A DNA stretch of 64,000 nucleotides from positions 54,192,501 to 54,256,500 of the forward strand of contig CM027381.1 of the NCBI GenBank assembly GCA_015680905.1. Reading direction: 5' to 3'. Both the position numbers and the translations under genes were made by a program. Source of the DNA: Coptis chinensis. Its lineage: Eukaryota; Streptophyta; Magnoliopsida; Ranunculales; Ranunculaceae. Shown here piece after piece: positions 10,699 through 22,009 of the stretch (position 1 is the first letter of the stretch; every line of letters starts with the position of its first letter). The notes under the pieces were generated by a model. That model was not told the DNA's origin and made no database searches. It saw nothing but the letters and a program-made list of their open reading frames with translations.

Positions 10699-11469
10699 CT
10701 AGTCAAAGTGTGCCATATACAACAACTCTTTGGCTCGATTGTCTAACCAATCCAAAGCTTTATTGTCTGTTTTGTTGATAACACCCAATATCTTTATCAG
10801 TTCTTGTTGCTTGTATGCCTTAGCTGCACCCCAAGCTAGATTCTCCCATAATTCACCACCAAAATTCTTTTTGAAGTTCTTATACATATGTCTGAAGCAA
10901 TACCTGGAAGAAAAAACATATACATATTATCATTATGACTGAAATAAACAACATATACAAAAAAAAAAGGCTTATTAGGCATATACAACATATACATATA
11001 CAAAAAACAACATCACTTATTAGGCATTACCTGTGATTTGAATATGGAAAGTACTCATCAACAACACTTATTAGTCCTTTTTGTCTATCACTGATGAAGG
11101 TAAGCTTGTCTTTATGCATGTCAATAAATGGCTTCATCTCACATAAGAATTGCCTCCATGTATCCCTATTCTCCCCTTTGCATATGTAAAAACAAAGAGG
11201 GACTATCCCATTCATGGCATCCAATCCAATAGTAGTTAAACAACACCCACCATACTTGCCTTTGAAAAACAGCCATCCGGATCAACAATTGGTCTACACC
11301 TATTCAACCATCCATCAAGTGATGACTTGAATGCAACAACAACACCAATGAAACTTTGATTCTTTTCATTCACAAAATGCTTGGCAAGGCTACCAGGGTT
11401 TGACTTTATAATCTGCCTACACATCTCTGGGACTAGTCTATAACCCTCCTCATAATTGCCATTGATCAC
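10699..11469 (-). pseudogene. MULE transposase DDE catalytic region
   Basis: Fragments are 11236-11469, with the first catalytic Asp around IVDPDGCF, a motif that is normally D-G-x-F-L-K. Next comes 11027-11224, with LTFISDRQKGL holding the second Asp, preceded by DAMNGIVPLCF. The 10699-10887 piece holds the region after the DDE core. Frameshifts separate the pieces. The family integrates and excises DNA with 9-bp target duplications. Confidence 0.8.
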
Positions 11470-12621
11470 TTAAAGCATCAATGTCCTAGCATTCCAACCA
11501 ATCCAATAGGATATGCTAACTCCATACTGAAAAACATCTCTACTTGTATATCCTTAGGTCTGTAATCTAGATGCTCTCTCATCTTATTTCTAAGTGCTTA
11601 AGCCACCCATGGTGCTCTAGCACATTGTAAACTTGTTCTTCACACTAGCTTCACATGTATGTTCATCATTATAGTTTCGAAGAACAAAAGTGTGCATGTC
11701 TTTTCTGGTAAGAGTAGCAGTTATAGTCCACTCACAGCTAGGATCTTTGCATGCCAAAATGTATCTCTCTCTGTCATTTTTTACTTGTTGTGTACTAAAC
11801 TTGTGCTTAATTGCCATTGTCTGGAAGAACTCTCTACAATCCTCTACAGTTGCCCATGTCATTTTAGGCTTCAACTCACATGTGCCAAACCTTTTAGAAG
11901 CTTCAACAGGGTCAGAAACCTTAGCCATGTCCTCAATCTCGAAAACATTTGTTGTTCCCATGGACCAATTTCCCAAAACAGTGCCTTGTAATTCTTCTTC
12001 TAAATTGTGGACTTCTTCATCAACCATCATTGGATCAATATCATTATCTAACTCATTCTCAGAGTAATCACTACCTGTAGGACAATACTCTTCATCACTA
12101 TCTTCTTCAGTGCTATCATACCCTACATCCAACCAAGTACCAAAAACTTGCCCAAAAGATTGACCATACTGATACAAAGGCTCTTCAGTATCCCTTTTAT
12201 CATGATTCAAATCCTCTAACACATCAACACTTTCAGCATGAGTACCATTATGATTCAAATCCTCTAACATATCAATAACTTCACCATGACTACCATTAGG
12301 ATTCAATTCCTCTAACACATCAATAACTTCAACATGAGTACCATTAGGTTCATTCAATTTTTCCAGAAACTCATTAATATTATGAGTACAGAAACCATCA
12401 TCAACAAGATCTAATTGAGACAAGTGCACATCATTCCCAGATGACTAAACACCATTGTGCCCCTCAACTACATTCTTAGTCACCTCCTCTCTTATTTGTG
12501 GCTCACCAGTTTCTTCATCATCAGAAATGTCAAAGACCAATGGCTCTCCATTGGGACCTACAAGTGGTTTAGTTTTCAGTATGTTAAGCCTGTTCGACTT
12601 TCTTATAGGTGTCATTAGTTT

Positions 12622-12740
12622 CGGTTTTTGAGTGGGAACTGGATTAGGTTTTTGAGTGGGAATTGGTTTAGGTTTTTGAGTGGGAACTGTATTAGGTTTT
12701 TGAGTGGGAACTAGTTTAGGTTTTTGAGTAGGAACTTCAA
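12622..12740 (-). repeat. 24-bp coding tandem repeat, five copies
   Basis: Five units of GGTTTTTGAGTGGGAACTGG plus four variable bases, each 24 bp, encode the octapeptide PVPTQKPN on the minus strand. The period is a multiple of three, so the repeat expanded without breaking the frame. Confidence 0.85.
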
Positions 12741-12828
12741 TGGGAACTGGACTGAATCTAGGTGATCTTCTAACACTTTTCGATGACTTGTAAAGGTTTC
12801 TTGGGTGTTATGGGCAGTTGTGTTAGGG

Positions 12829-12945
12829 TGGAGTCAAGTGGTGGGGAGAGTAATGAGTAGTGATGCTGGAGTCAAGTGGTGGGGGAAAGTTATGAGCAGT
12901 GATGTTGGAGTCAAGTGGTGGGGGAGAGTTATGAGCAGTTGGTGG
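12829..12945 (-). repeat. 39-bp coding tandem repeat, three copies
   Basis: Units beginning GGAGTCAAGTGGTGGGG recur every 39 bases and encode a 13-residue Pro/Asn-rich repeat on the minus strand, at the broken 5' end of the MULE gene. Confidence 0.75.
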
Positions 12946-12967
12946 AGGTGGGAGGACAAATAGGTGG

Positions 12968-14511
12968 TGATAAGCGTCTAATTGTTACATATTTATACCC
13001 AAATCTGTATGAGTTAGTCTATTTATCTTATATATTTTTCGATTGATTAGTGTGTTTTATGGTTTTTGAAGAAATCGACTTGATTACGGGAAAGTGCTAA
13101 AAAGGACGGGAAGTTGATCGAAGTTAAAATTGTGAGGCTTGCTTTCCATCAAATAGTTAATGCGCCACGCCAAGGATCTGTTTGTGGAATATGGGCCTAA
13201 GAGTTGGCCCATTAGTTAAATACCAAGTGGATTAAAGACAAGAACTGAGACATAAAGACTGGACCAAACCAGTTAGTAACTAATGGTTGTACCAGTTAAA
13301 GTCCACCTGAGATGCACCGTAGCAACACTTATATTTCTCTCCTATTTCTCACGAACAGGAGTACCGAATAGAGAATAAAACATCCCGATAATTCCGGTGA
13401 TGGAAATGGAATACCGAATAAAACCAAACCATCTGTCTAGCAATCCATACATCCAATCCCACCCGATCACCGACTATGATTCTTACAAAAATGAATCTCA
13501 ATAAGACAAAGAATTAACTAGTTATTCTCCGAATGGATCGAAACCCAAACTCTTTAACCGACTTGAATTCCATTCAAATCAAACACTGCCCTAACCAAAC
13601 CTCTATATATACAAGGGAAACAAAGAGAAGGGCGTTCCGAATATCCGAAAAATCAGATCTTGGGGAGGAGAAACTTCGAGTTAGCATCGGTGAATTGAAG
13701 CTTGGGCAAACCGAATTGGGAGAAGACGACACCAACTTCTGGGACTACGGTTTTGCGATGATTATCTCTTCTTTTAATTTCGTTTTCCCTTCATTGATAT
13801 TGTTATGTATAGTCGAACTCCAAGTCTAGGCGCGGATGAAACCTTAGGCTAATGTTTGTATTTTTTTGGGGATTAATTTCGATGATTTCCGAGTTAGTTT
13901 AAATTGCTATATTCTTCTAGTTTCATGTATTGATAGCTAGCTTATATCTTTCATATAGTATGTCATGCATGCTTTATAGTTCGATATTTGTTGCTATTAG
14001 TTAAGCTGTTTTAATTGTTGACGTCAAATTTAGATATTATTAGATGCGAAGTAAAAAGGCGAGTAATATTTTGAGTTTGATCCAGTGCGAAACTTTAGAA
14101 GATACATGTTTAGTTAAGATTATCCGCGATCATATCATCGAGAAAGTAAGGGTTACCTTTCCCTCGTGCTACTTTCAGATTAAATGGAACATTAAAATTA
14201 CTCTTAGAAATATAAAATGCAGTCTACGGTGGATTCAATAGTCCTAGAATTCTCTTCCCATTTGATAAAACCCAATTATTTAAGTTATAGTTTTGTAGTT
14301 TAAATAGTTTAGTGAGTAGTTAATTCCAACTTTCTCTAAAACAACATTGTTCGAATTAGGATAAGTAATATTTTAGTATTCAATTGTCCCTAAATAGCAA
14401 TCCCTGTGGGATCGACCTGTTTGCCGCAACTATTTTCAACGATAGTTATTAAACTGCGGTTTAACTAGGATTAGATTAGTCTATTTAATTAGACCGACTA
14501 ATTTCCTACCA
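12968..14511 (+). repeat. 5' LTR of Athila-like element A
   Basis: Starts TGATAAGCGTCTAATTG and ends CTACCA. It aligns along its length with 35425-36966, with scattered substitutions and small indels. The terminal TG...CA and the TGATAAG start are typical of this lineage. Confidence 0.9.
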
Positions 14512-15145
14512 AGTTTTTTTTAAACTGCGAGATTGTAGTGGTACAATTGAGTTTTAAAGTTTTATTTATCGTGATTAAATAGTTTTAAATTTAGTCGTAG
14601 TTTTATTATTTCTTAGTTTTCATGTCTAATTTTGATTTTTGCAGGCAAGAAGCAAAGATTTCTTCTTACAAGGTTGATAGTAATTATTGATTTTGTTGTG
14701 GACTTTGTGAAGTTGCTTGCTTGTCGTCACCCGGCGTCGCAGTAGTAGCCCTCGAAGGCTCACACCGGGTACATCTCTTTTCTTTGTGGGTTGAATTTTG
14801 TTTGTTTCATGTGTTTTTTTGTTGTTTTATTATTTCTTGCATTTAGGAAGGTTAAATCATATTGACCATCCTTAGACATCTTGCATTAGGACATGTTTTA
14901 GCACGCTCACTAGGAAAACCCTTTTTACATGGATCGAGTGACGGTTGCTTTTTGCCTGCAAGAACCGGGAATCGTGTTATTTGGGTTTAGGAGCAATTAT
15001 ATTAAACAATATTTAAAATTCAATCTAGGTTGAAATATTTGTTTGGTATTGTTTGTGTGAGCATCATTTGCATCATTTATTAGAGTCTTAGGTTTTAGAA
15101 GTGGTTTATGATTGAGACTCAATCCAATAATCGAGTTAGCACCAT
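14512..15145 (+). other. Leader of element A; primer-binding site not recognisable
   Basis: Directly after the 5' LTR the sequence is AGTTTTTTTTAAACTGCGAG. It does not resemble the TGGCGCCGTTGCC-type site used by Athila elements (compare 44788-44800). The remainder is an untranslated leader with no gene. Confidence 0.5.
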
Positions 15146-16893
15146 TTGATTCAGAAATTGAGCGGACACTCCATAGGAAGATTAGAAATCTCGCCGAAGT
15201 TAGAGATACCCATAACCTTTGTCGGCAATACACCAATTTTTGCTGACATGGTGACAATAATAATGATGTTGTTGCCCAAGTACCTAGGTTCATTAAGGAA
15301 TTCATATATCTTACTAGGATCTACTCGACCTTCTTGCATCGTTCCCCCGCCGACCAATGCTAATCACTTTGAGTTAAAGCCCAATTTGCTTGGGCTACTT
15401 CCTAAGTTTAGGGGGACTGATGAGGAAGATCCATATCTTCATGTAAAGGAATTTGAAGATATTTGTGGGACTGTTAAACTTCAACAGTTTAGCGATGAGG
15501 CTATAAAGTTGAAACTATTCCCATTTTCTCTTAAGGAGAAAGCGAAGAGTTGGTTTCACACTCTTCCATCGAATTCCATAACGGGTTGGGAAAAGTTATA
15601 AGTTGTGTTTTTAAAAAACTTTTTCCCTAATCATAAGGCGACTGCTTTTAGAAAAAGTCTATCATCGTTTTGCCAAAATGATGGAGAGTCATTATGGAAG
15701 TGTATGGAGAGATTTAAGGACATGCTCTTTGCAGTGTCCTAACCATGGCCTAGAAAGGTAGGATAGTCCGTTCTCTATGAGGGTCTTGATTTTAATTCTA
15801 AGGCTATGATTGAGACCATGAGTACCGGAGATTTCGTGAGAAGATCGTAGATGAAGCATGGACCTTTTTAGAAGAAGTCTCCTAAAAGGTCCAAAGATGG
15901 AAACTAGCCGTGAGCCTAAGAAGGTGGCTAGTAACACTACACAGAATGGTTTGTTCCACGTTGACAAGGAATTTGACATGAACGCTAAGATGACCACTTT
16001 AATTAGAAGAGTTGAAGTCCTCGAGCTAGAAAAAGAGACAAAGTCTCCAGCTTCGGTTAACAATATCGAGGCCCCTAGTTGTGTTTTGTGTGATAGTCTT
16101 GATCACGTTATAGATAATTGCCCTAGCATAACTGCACAAGTCAATGCTTTTAATTCATACCAAAAACTAGGCAATAATCCTTTTTCTAACACATATAATC
16201 CAGGGTGGCGTAACCACCCCAATTTGTCTTGGTCTAAGGGTATACATCAGGGAGGCCCCGTGGGTAACTCAAACCCAGTACTACAGTATGAACCTCAACC
16301 ACCTAAACTTTCACCTATAGAAGAAGCCATTGCTTAATTATCACAAAACACCATGAAATTCCAGGAAACAACCCAACAGGTTTATGCAGGCCACCAAACC
16401 TGCTACTCAAGATAATGCTCAAGCCATTAGGAAGATTGAAGTCACCATAGGTCAAATTGCTAATACTTTGAATGAAAGGGACAAGGGTAGGTTTCCTAGT
16501 CAACCAGTGGCTAATCCAAAGGGACAGTATGAAATAGGCTCTAACTTGAGCCAAGAGCACCACCAGGAGCAAGCCAAGTCTATTACTATTCTTAGAAGTG
16601 GTAAACATATTGATAATAGGGTTGAGATACCTAGGGATGTTGAGGTCAGATCTGATCCTATAGAGTGTGAGGGCGAGAAGAGTGATGTAAGTGGTTCGAA
16701 TAGTCGTGATGCTTCTAAGAAGTGCTTAGAGCCTCTTACGTCTTTCAAGTCTAGTCATGTACCATCTTATATACCAAAAGCCCCTTTTCCTGAGAGGTTA
16801 GTTCAGGCTAAGAAAGGAAATACTTTTAATGAGATAATGGAGATGTTTAAGCAAGTTCATATTAATATTCCGTTACTTGATGCTATAAAATAA
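15146..16893 (+). pseudogene. gag of element A (decayed)
   Basis: Three frame segments (15146-15601, 15858-16337, 16384-16893) are colinear with Athila/Tat gag. The first has the capsid-type region (LLPKFRGTDEEDPYLHVKEF, then KLKLFPFSLKEKAKSWF). The second carries a CCHC knuckle, CVLCDSLDHVIDNC. The third has the family motif ITILRSGK and a region ending NIPLLDAIK. A stop at 15599 and frameshifts break it. Gag would form the particle and bind RNA. Confidence 0.85.
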
Positions 16894-17066
16894 ATTCCTT
16901 CTTATGCCAAGTTTCTTAAGGATATGTGTAATGCTAAAAACTTAAGTTGAATGTGCATAAGAAAGCTTTCCTTCCTGAGCAAGTGAGCTCGATTATTCAA
17001 AACCGCACTCCACCTAAGTTTAGAGATCCATGATGCCCTACTATATCCTGTGTTATAGGTGATCAT

Positions 17067-19229
17067 ATGATTGAGAAGGCATTACTTGATTTGGGGGCTA
17101 GTGTTAATTTGTTACCTTATTCAGTTTATTTACAGCTTGGTCTTGGTAAATTGAAACCTATGCCGATTACACTTCAACTGGCGGATAGGTCTGTCAGGGT
17201 TCCACGTGGTATTGTTGAAGATGTTTTGATTCAGGTTGATAAATTTTATTTCCCAGTTGATTTTATTGTTCTAGGAACACAACCTATTCAAGATCTTAAA
17301 CACCATATTCCTGTCATCTTAGGTCGTTCATTTTTGGCCACATCTAATGCTATCATTAACTGTCGTAATGGAGTGTTGAAACTTTCTTTTGGTAATATGA
17401 CTATAGAACTTAATGTGTTTAATGTGAGTCAACAACCTCCTGAACCTGATGATCTTTGGGATATTAATCTTATTGACAGTGTGGTTCACAAGACTTTCTT
17501 GGAAAGTTATTCTGATGACCCTCTTGAGTCTTGTTTAACTCATTTTGGTGGTGATTTTGATGTGGATAATTCTATTTGTGAAGTAAATGCTTTGTTGGAT
17601 GCCACCTCAATCTTAGATACTAATAAGTGGAAAACCAAGGTAGAACCTCTTTCCCCTTCTGAGTCTAAACCATTTCCTTCCATAGAGAGTCCTCCTAAGC
17701 TTGAGTTGAAACCATTACCTGATACTCTTAAGTATGTCTTTTTGGGGCTTGATGAGACCTTGCCTGTTATTATTGCTTCTAATCTTGATAGTGAACAAGA
17801 GAGTAAATTGCTTAGGGTTCATAGAGACCATAAGATAGCTTTAGGGTGGACTATTGCTGATATTAACGGGATAATCCCCACTGATTGTATGCATCATATT
17901 CATCTAGAGGAGAATGCTAAACCAACCCGTGAATTCCAGAGACGCCTTAATCCAAACATGAGAGAGGTAGTGAGAGTCGAGGTTCTCAAGTTGTTAGATG
18001 AGGGTATCATTTATCCCATCTCTAATAGTCAATGGGTGAGTCCGGTTCAGGTTGTCCCTAAGAAGTCTGGTATTACGGTAGTTAAGAATGCGAATGGCGA
18101 GTTAGTTCCTACCCGTATGACTACTGGGTGGCGTTTTTGCATTGACTATCGTAAGTTGAATCTAGCCACTAGGAAATATCACTTTCCTCTTCCTTTTATT
18201 GATCAGATGCTTGAACGGTTAGCCGGTCATAAGTATTATTGCTTTCTCGATGGTTATTCCGGTTATTACCAAATATGTATTACACCTGATGATCAAGAAA
18301 ATACTACATTTACTTGTCCTTTTGGAACTTTTGCCTACCGTCGTATGCCATTTGGGTTATGTAATGCACCCGGTACCTTCCAGAGATGCATGCTTAGCAT
18401 TTTTTTTGACATGGTAGAAAGGTTTCTTGAGGTGTTTATGGATGATTTCTCCGTATTTGGTGATTCTTTTGATGAGGGTTTGCACCATTTGGAATTAGTG
18501 TTAATTAGGTGCAAGGAGAAGAATCTTGTGTTGAATTGGGAGAAGTGTCATTTTATGGTTTAACAGGGTATTGTTCTTGGCCATATTGTTTCTACTAAAG
18601 GAATTGAGGTCGATAAGGCTAAGATTGATGTCATTTCTAGTCTTCCACCACCTAAGACTGTGAAAGATATTAGGTCTTTTTTAGGTCATGCTGGATTTTA
18701 TAGGCGATTCATTAAGGACTTTAGCAAGATTTCTCGTCCCTTATGCAATTTACTTGGTAAGGATGTCGATTTTGTCTTTGATGATGATTGTTTGAAAGCT
18801 TTTGAGAAGCTTAAGCATTTATTAACTACCGCTCTTATCATACAACCACCTGATTGGAGTGTGCCTTTTGAGTTAATGTGTGATGCGTCGGACTATGCTA
18901 TTGGGGCTGTTTTAGGTCAACGGTTTGATAAGTTGCCCCATGTAATTTATTATGCGAGTCAAACTCTTAATGATGCCAAAATGAATTACACTACAACCGA
19001 GAAGGAATTGTTAGCTGTTGTGTTTGCTTTAGACAAGTTTAGGTCTTATCTCATAGGGTCTAAGGTTGTCGTGTTTACTGATCATTCGGCTTTGAAGTAT
19101 CTTCTTTCTAAAAAGGATGCTAAAAGCGTCTTATTCGTTGGGTCCTCTTATTACAAGAGTTTGACATTGAGATTAGGGATAAAAAGGTCACGAAGAATTA
19201 ATTCGTTGACCACTTGTCTAGGCTTATAG
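17067..19229 (+). pseudogene. pol of element A: protease, reverse transcriptase, RNase H (decayed)
   Basis: The open stretch 17067-18563 (498 codons) begins with an aspartic protease (DLGASVNLLP, residues 8-17). An RT domain follows: CIDYRKLN, then FLDGYSGYYQI, then the active site FMDD at residues 457-460 (18435-18446). A TAA at 18561 replaces a Lys-type codon, after which RT thumb and RNase H continue (18564-19229; VKDIRSFLGHAGFYRRFIKD, FELMCDASDYAIGAVLGQ, TTTEKELLAVVFALDKFRSY). A frameshift near 19125 ends the readable frame. The catalytic residues are present but the stop makes it inactive. Confidence 0.9.
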
Positions 19230-20600
19230 TAGAGTCTTCTACTAGTCTTTTGCCTTTTAATGAATCCTTCCCTGATGAGCAACTTTTTATTGTCTCCTAG
19301 TTGCCTTGGTATGCAGATATTGTTAATTATCTTGTTATAGGTCAGTTTCCTTCTCATTGGAGAAAACAAGATAAATCTAAGTTTCTTGCTGAGGTTAAGT
19401 ATTTTTTCTGGGATGACCCATACTTGTTTAAGTCATGCCCTAATCAGTTGTTAGGAGATGTGTTCACGAGAGTGAGTTTTAGAAGTATTCTCTCCTTTTG
19501 CCATGACCATGCATGTGGTGGTCACTTTGGTCCTAAGAAGATGGCTGCTAAGGTTTTGCAGTGTGGTTTTTATTGGCCTACTCTCTTTAGAGATGCACAT
19601 GAGTTTTGTTTAGGATGTGATCGATGCCCGGTATGGGTAATATTTCCTATAGGAACATGATGCCTCTTTCCCCTATTTTGGTTGTTGAGCTTTTTGTGTG
19701 TGGGGTATAGACTTCATGGGTCTTTTTCCTCCTTCCTTTGGTTATCTTTATATCCTCGTCGCGGTAGATTATGTTTCTAAATGGGTTGAGGCGGTGCCAT
19801 GTAAAATGAATGATCACAAGGTTGTAGTTAACTTTTGAAATATAATATATTTTCTCGTTTTGGTACTCCTCGTGCAATTATAAGTGATAATGGTACTCAT
19901 TTTTCAAATTGTGCATTTGAATCTTTAATGAAACAGTACTCTATTACTCATAAACTTGCTACCCCATACCATCCCCAAACTAGTGGCCAAGTTGAAGTAT
20001 CTAATAGGGAAATTAAATGGATTTTAGAAAAGCGGTGCGACGACCGTAAGGATTGGTCTCAACGTCTTAATGATTCCCTTTGGGCTTATAGGACTGCTTA
20101 TAAGACTCCCATTGGTATGTCTCCTTATAGGCTTGTGTTTGGGAAGGCATGTCATTTTCCTGTGGAATTAGAACATCGTGCTTTTTGGGCCATTAAAACT
20201 TTTAACTTTGACATGCGTAAGCGGGTTCACAATGTAAGCTTCAATTGAATGAGTTAAATGAGTTAAGGAATGAGGCATATGAGAATGCCAAAATTTACAA
20301 AGAGCGGACTAAGATTTTTCATGATAAATCTATTCTTCTCAAGTCTTTTGAACCTAATCAAAAAGTTTTGCTATATAATTCTCGTTTGGGTCTTTTTCCT
20401 GGTAAGTTACGTTCTAGGTGGACTGGTCCTTTCATTGTTAAAACTATTTTTTCTTATGGTGCTTTGTTGAGATAGAGGATCCCTACGGGTGGTCGTGTGT
20501 GTTTAAGGTTAATGGTGAACGCTTGAAACCATATCTTGATGGTTTTGCTAATAAGGATGTGGAAGAGGTGGATCTTATTGATTCTATTTATCATGACTGA
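19230..20600 (+). pseudogene. Integrase of element A (decayed)
   Basis: The N-terminal H2C2 zinc region is at 19301-19660 (HDHACGGHFGPKKMAAKV ... CLGCDRC). The catalytic core follows in pieces: first Asp in GIDFMG-type text near 19708, second Asp in IISDNGTHF, and Glu in [15 protein letters not shown] (19835-20248). The C-terminal part (20245-20600) ends with YHD and TGA at 20598-20600. At least three frameshifts separate the parts. The integrase would insert the cDNA into the genome. Confidence 0.88.
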
Positions 20601-21543
20601 ATGAGTATGCTTGTTGTATTTTAGTAGTTTAGATTTTGTTTTTCTTTTGTAACAGTCGCTTCGCATTGTTCCCAAATACTTCATTCTTGCCCCTAGTGTC
20701 CATTTGGGTTAACCAATGAGAAACATATTATTGTGATTTTCAGGTTATGATAGGTTTTATATTTATGAAATGTCGAAAATACAGAGGAGACTTTGTCAAA
20801 TTTTTTTGAATTTTGGGGCATTCATTTTATGTTTCGTTAGTAGACAAAGTGCTAATCTAAGAATTGGGTGTCTTGAAGCATTAAATTACGCTAGAGACGT
20901 TAACTATAAGCGTTATGGGAGGCAATCCATGTTTTTATTTTTGTTGAGTCTTTTGTGCACGTGTATCATGCATTCCACTCTAGCACCTTTTCTCCGCCTT
21001 TTGGAGGCGTGTAACTCTATGGGATGAGACCGTGACACATTTTAGTCATTGTAGTAACTTGGTCCTCTTTTATATTATCATTGTTATATCTTTTTGTGAG
21101 GTACTAATTTCTACAGGTGGTGAAAAGATATTATTTTTTCGTTTTTAGGAGCTCTTGGTAATCTCTTTCATTATATACTTTTACTTGTCCATGTTGTTAT
21201 CTTTTAAATTACTTGATCTATGTTAACATTGAGGGACAATGTCTATAAGAAGTTTGGGGGTGGGAACAAAATGTTTGTTTAGCGAAAAAATAAATATGTC
21301 CAACATGGTATGATTAATGGTGTAAAATCCTCGAAATATGGGTAAAAGGCTAATAATATTACGGTTTACACTCCTTATTTGGAGTTAGGTTAAAGATAGT
21401 ACGAAGTAAACCTCATTTTTTCTAAGTCAAGTAGTAAACCAATTAGCCTTTATCTTTACCACCTAGTAGGATTTTCATGTTAACCCCTTTTTGAACCTTA
21501 TACATTAAGCCTTTTCTTCTTAAACCAACTATCTTTAACCTTA
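20601..21543 (+). other. 3' noncoding region of element A (first part)
   Basis: No convincing gene. It includes the phrase GGGAGGCAATCCATG near 20920, reminiscent of post-integrase noncoding DNA in this lineage. An internal polypurine-like tract, AGTTTGGGGGTGGG, lies near 21250. The 85-codon frame at 20770-21027 overlaps this noncoding signature and is probably chance. The segment ends with most of a large inverted repeat, into which the CACTA element inserted. Confidence 0.6.
21325..21403. repeat. Left arm of a large inverted repeat in element A
   Basis: This arm is the reverse complement of 21525-21543 plus 34340-34400, the right arm being split by the CACTA element. Key shared text: TTTACACTCCTTATTTGGAG on the left and CTCCAAATAAGGAGTGTAAA on the right. 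Before the CACTA insertion the arms (about 78 bp) were separated by a loop of about 120 bp, so the element's RNA could form a long stem-loop. Confidence 0.8.
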
Positions 21544-22000
21544 CACTACTAAAAAAAAAAAAAAAAGGGTTTTATCTCGGTTCTAAAATTAGCCTTATCT
21601 CGTTTACAATGATAAGAGAGATAATATGTCTGTAAATGAGATAATATGTCACCTGTAATTTAGGTACTAACTATGAGTATAAATCATTTATCTCACCTCT
21701 TACTTAACCGAGATAAAATATATGGATTTTACCACTGGTGGATAGGAACTCGATATAATAGGAAATTTCATTTATCTCACCATTGTGGAACAGATATAAT
21801 AGAAAATTTTATTTATCTCACCATTCTAAAACTGATATAATAGGAAATTTAATTTATCTCACATTGAAATCTGATATAATTGATATTAAACCAAATATCT
21901 CGACACTCAAATGATATAATAGCTATTATACCAAATATCTCTTGCACTAAAATGATATAATAGCTATTATACCAAATATCTCGGAATAAATTAAAGAAAA
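21544..22000. repeat. Left terminal inverted repeat and subterminal motifs of the CACTA element
   Basis: Multiple short motifs (TTATCTCRGTT, TTTATCTCACC, GATATAATAG) occur in both orientations. Similar TTATCTCGGTTTTATAG-type motifs cluster at 34040-34310 before the right end. Such motifs are the known binding sites for TNPA-type proteins in En/Spm. Confidence 0.75.
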
Positions 22001-22009
22001 ACGAAAAAT

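Larger units (their letters stand above)
8842..12967 (-). pseudogene. MULE (MURA-type) transposase, decayed and truncated
   Basis: Read from right to left, the frame fragments are colinear with plant Mutator-like transposases. They are an N-terminal acidic/repeat region with a MuDR-type domain (11617-12967), a DDE catalytic region (about 10699-11469), a SWIM zinc finger (10295-10489), a CCHC knuckle (about 9446-9488) and an Arg/Gly/Ala-rich tail ending at TAG 8842-8844. In the knuckle (AKCGTPGHNTLTC) the first Cys codon is now TGA. There are several stops and frameshifts, so it cannot encode a working enzyme. The 5' end is cut by the Athila LTR at 12968. A LINE fragment (9515-9921) interrupts the region between SWIM and knuckle. 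Confidence 0.85.
11617..12967 (-). pseudogene. MULE transposase N-terminal region with peptide repeats
   Basis: A single minus-strand frame runs from about 12790 to 11617 with one internal TAG just before the Met at 12429. It contains Thr/Pro/Lys repeats (PVPTQKPN), an acidic stretch (LVFDISDDEETGEP), acidic repeats (VIDVLEELNPNG type) and a MuDR-type domain ending EWTITATLTRKDMHTF. Farther 5' a Pro-rich repeat (NITAHNSPPPLDS) is cut at 12967 by the Athila LTR. The true start is therefore missing. Confidence 0.75.

Noticed and set aside
11659-12067. Plus-strand frames of 110 and 125 codons
   Set aside because: They are antisense to the MULE transposase N-terminal domain, which has clear family motifs on the minus strand.
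20770-21027. 85-codon frame after the integrase of element A as an env-like gene
   Set aside because: It overlaps post-integrase noncoding sequence typical of the lineage and has no matching frame in copies B1 or B2.
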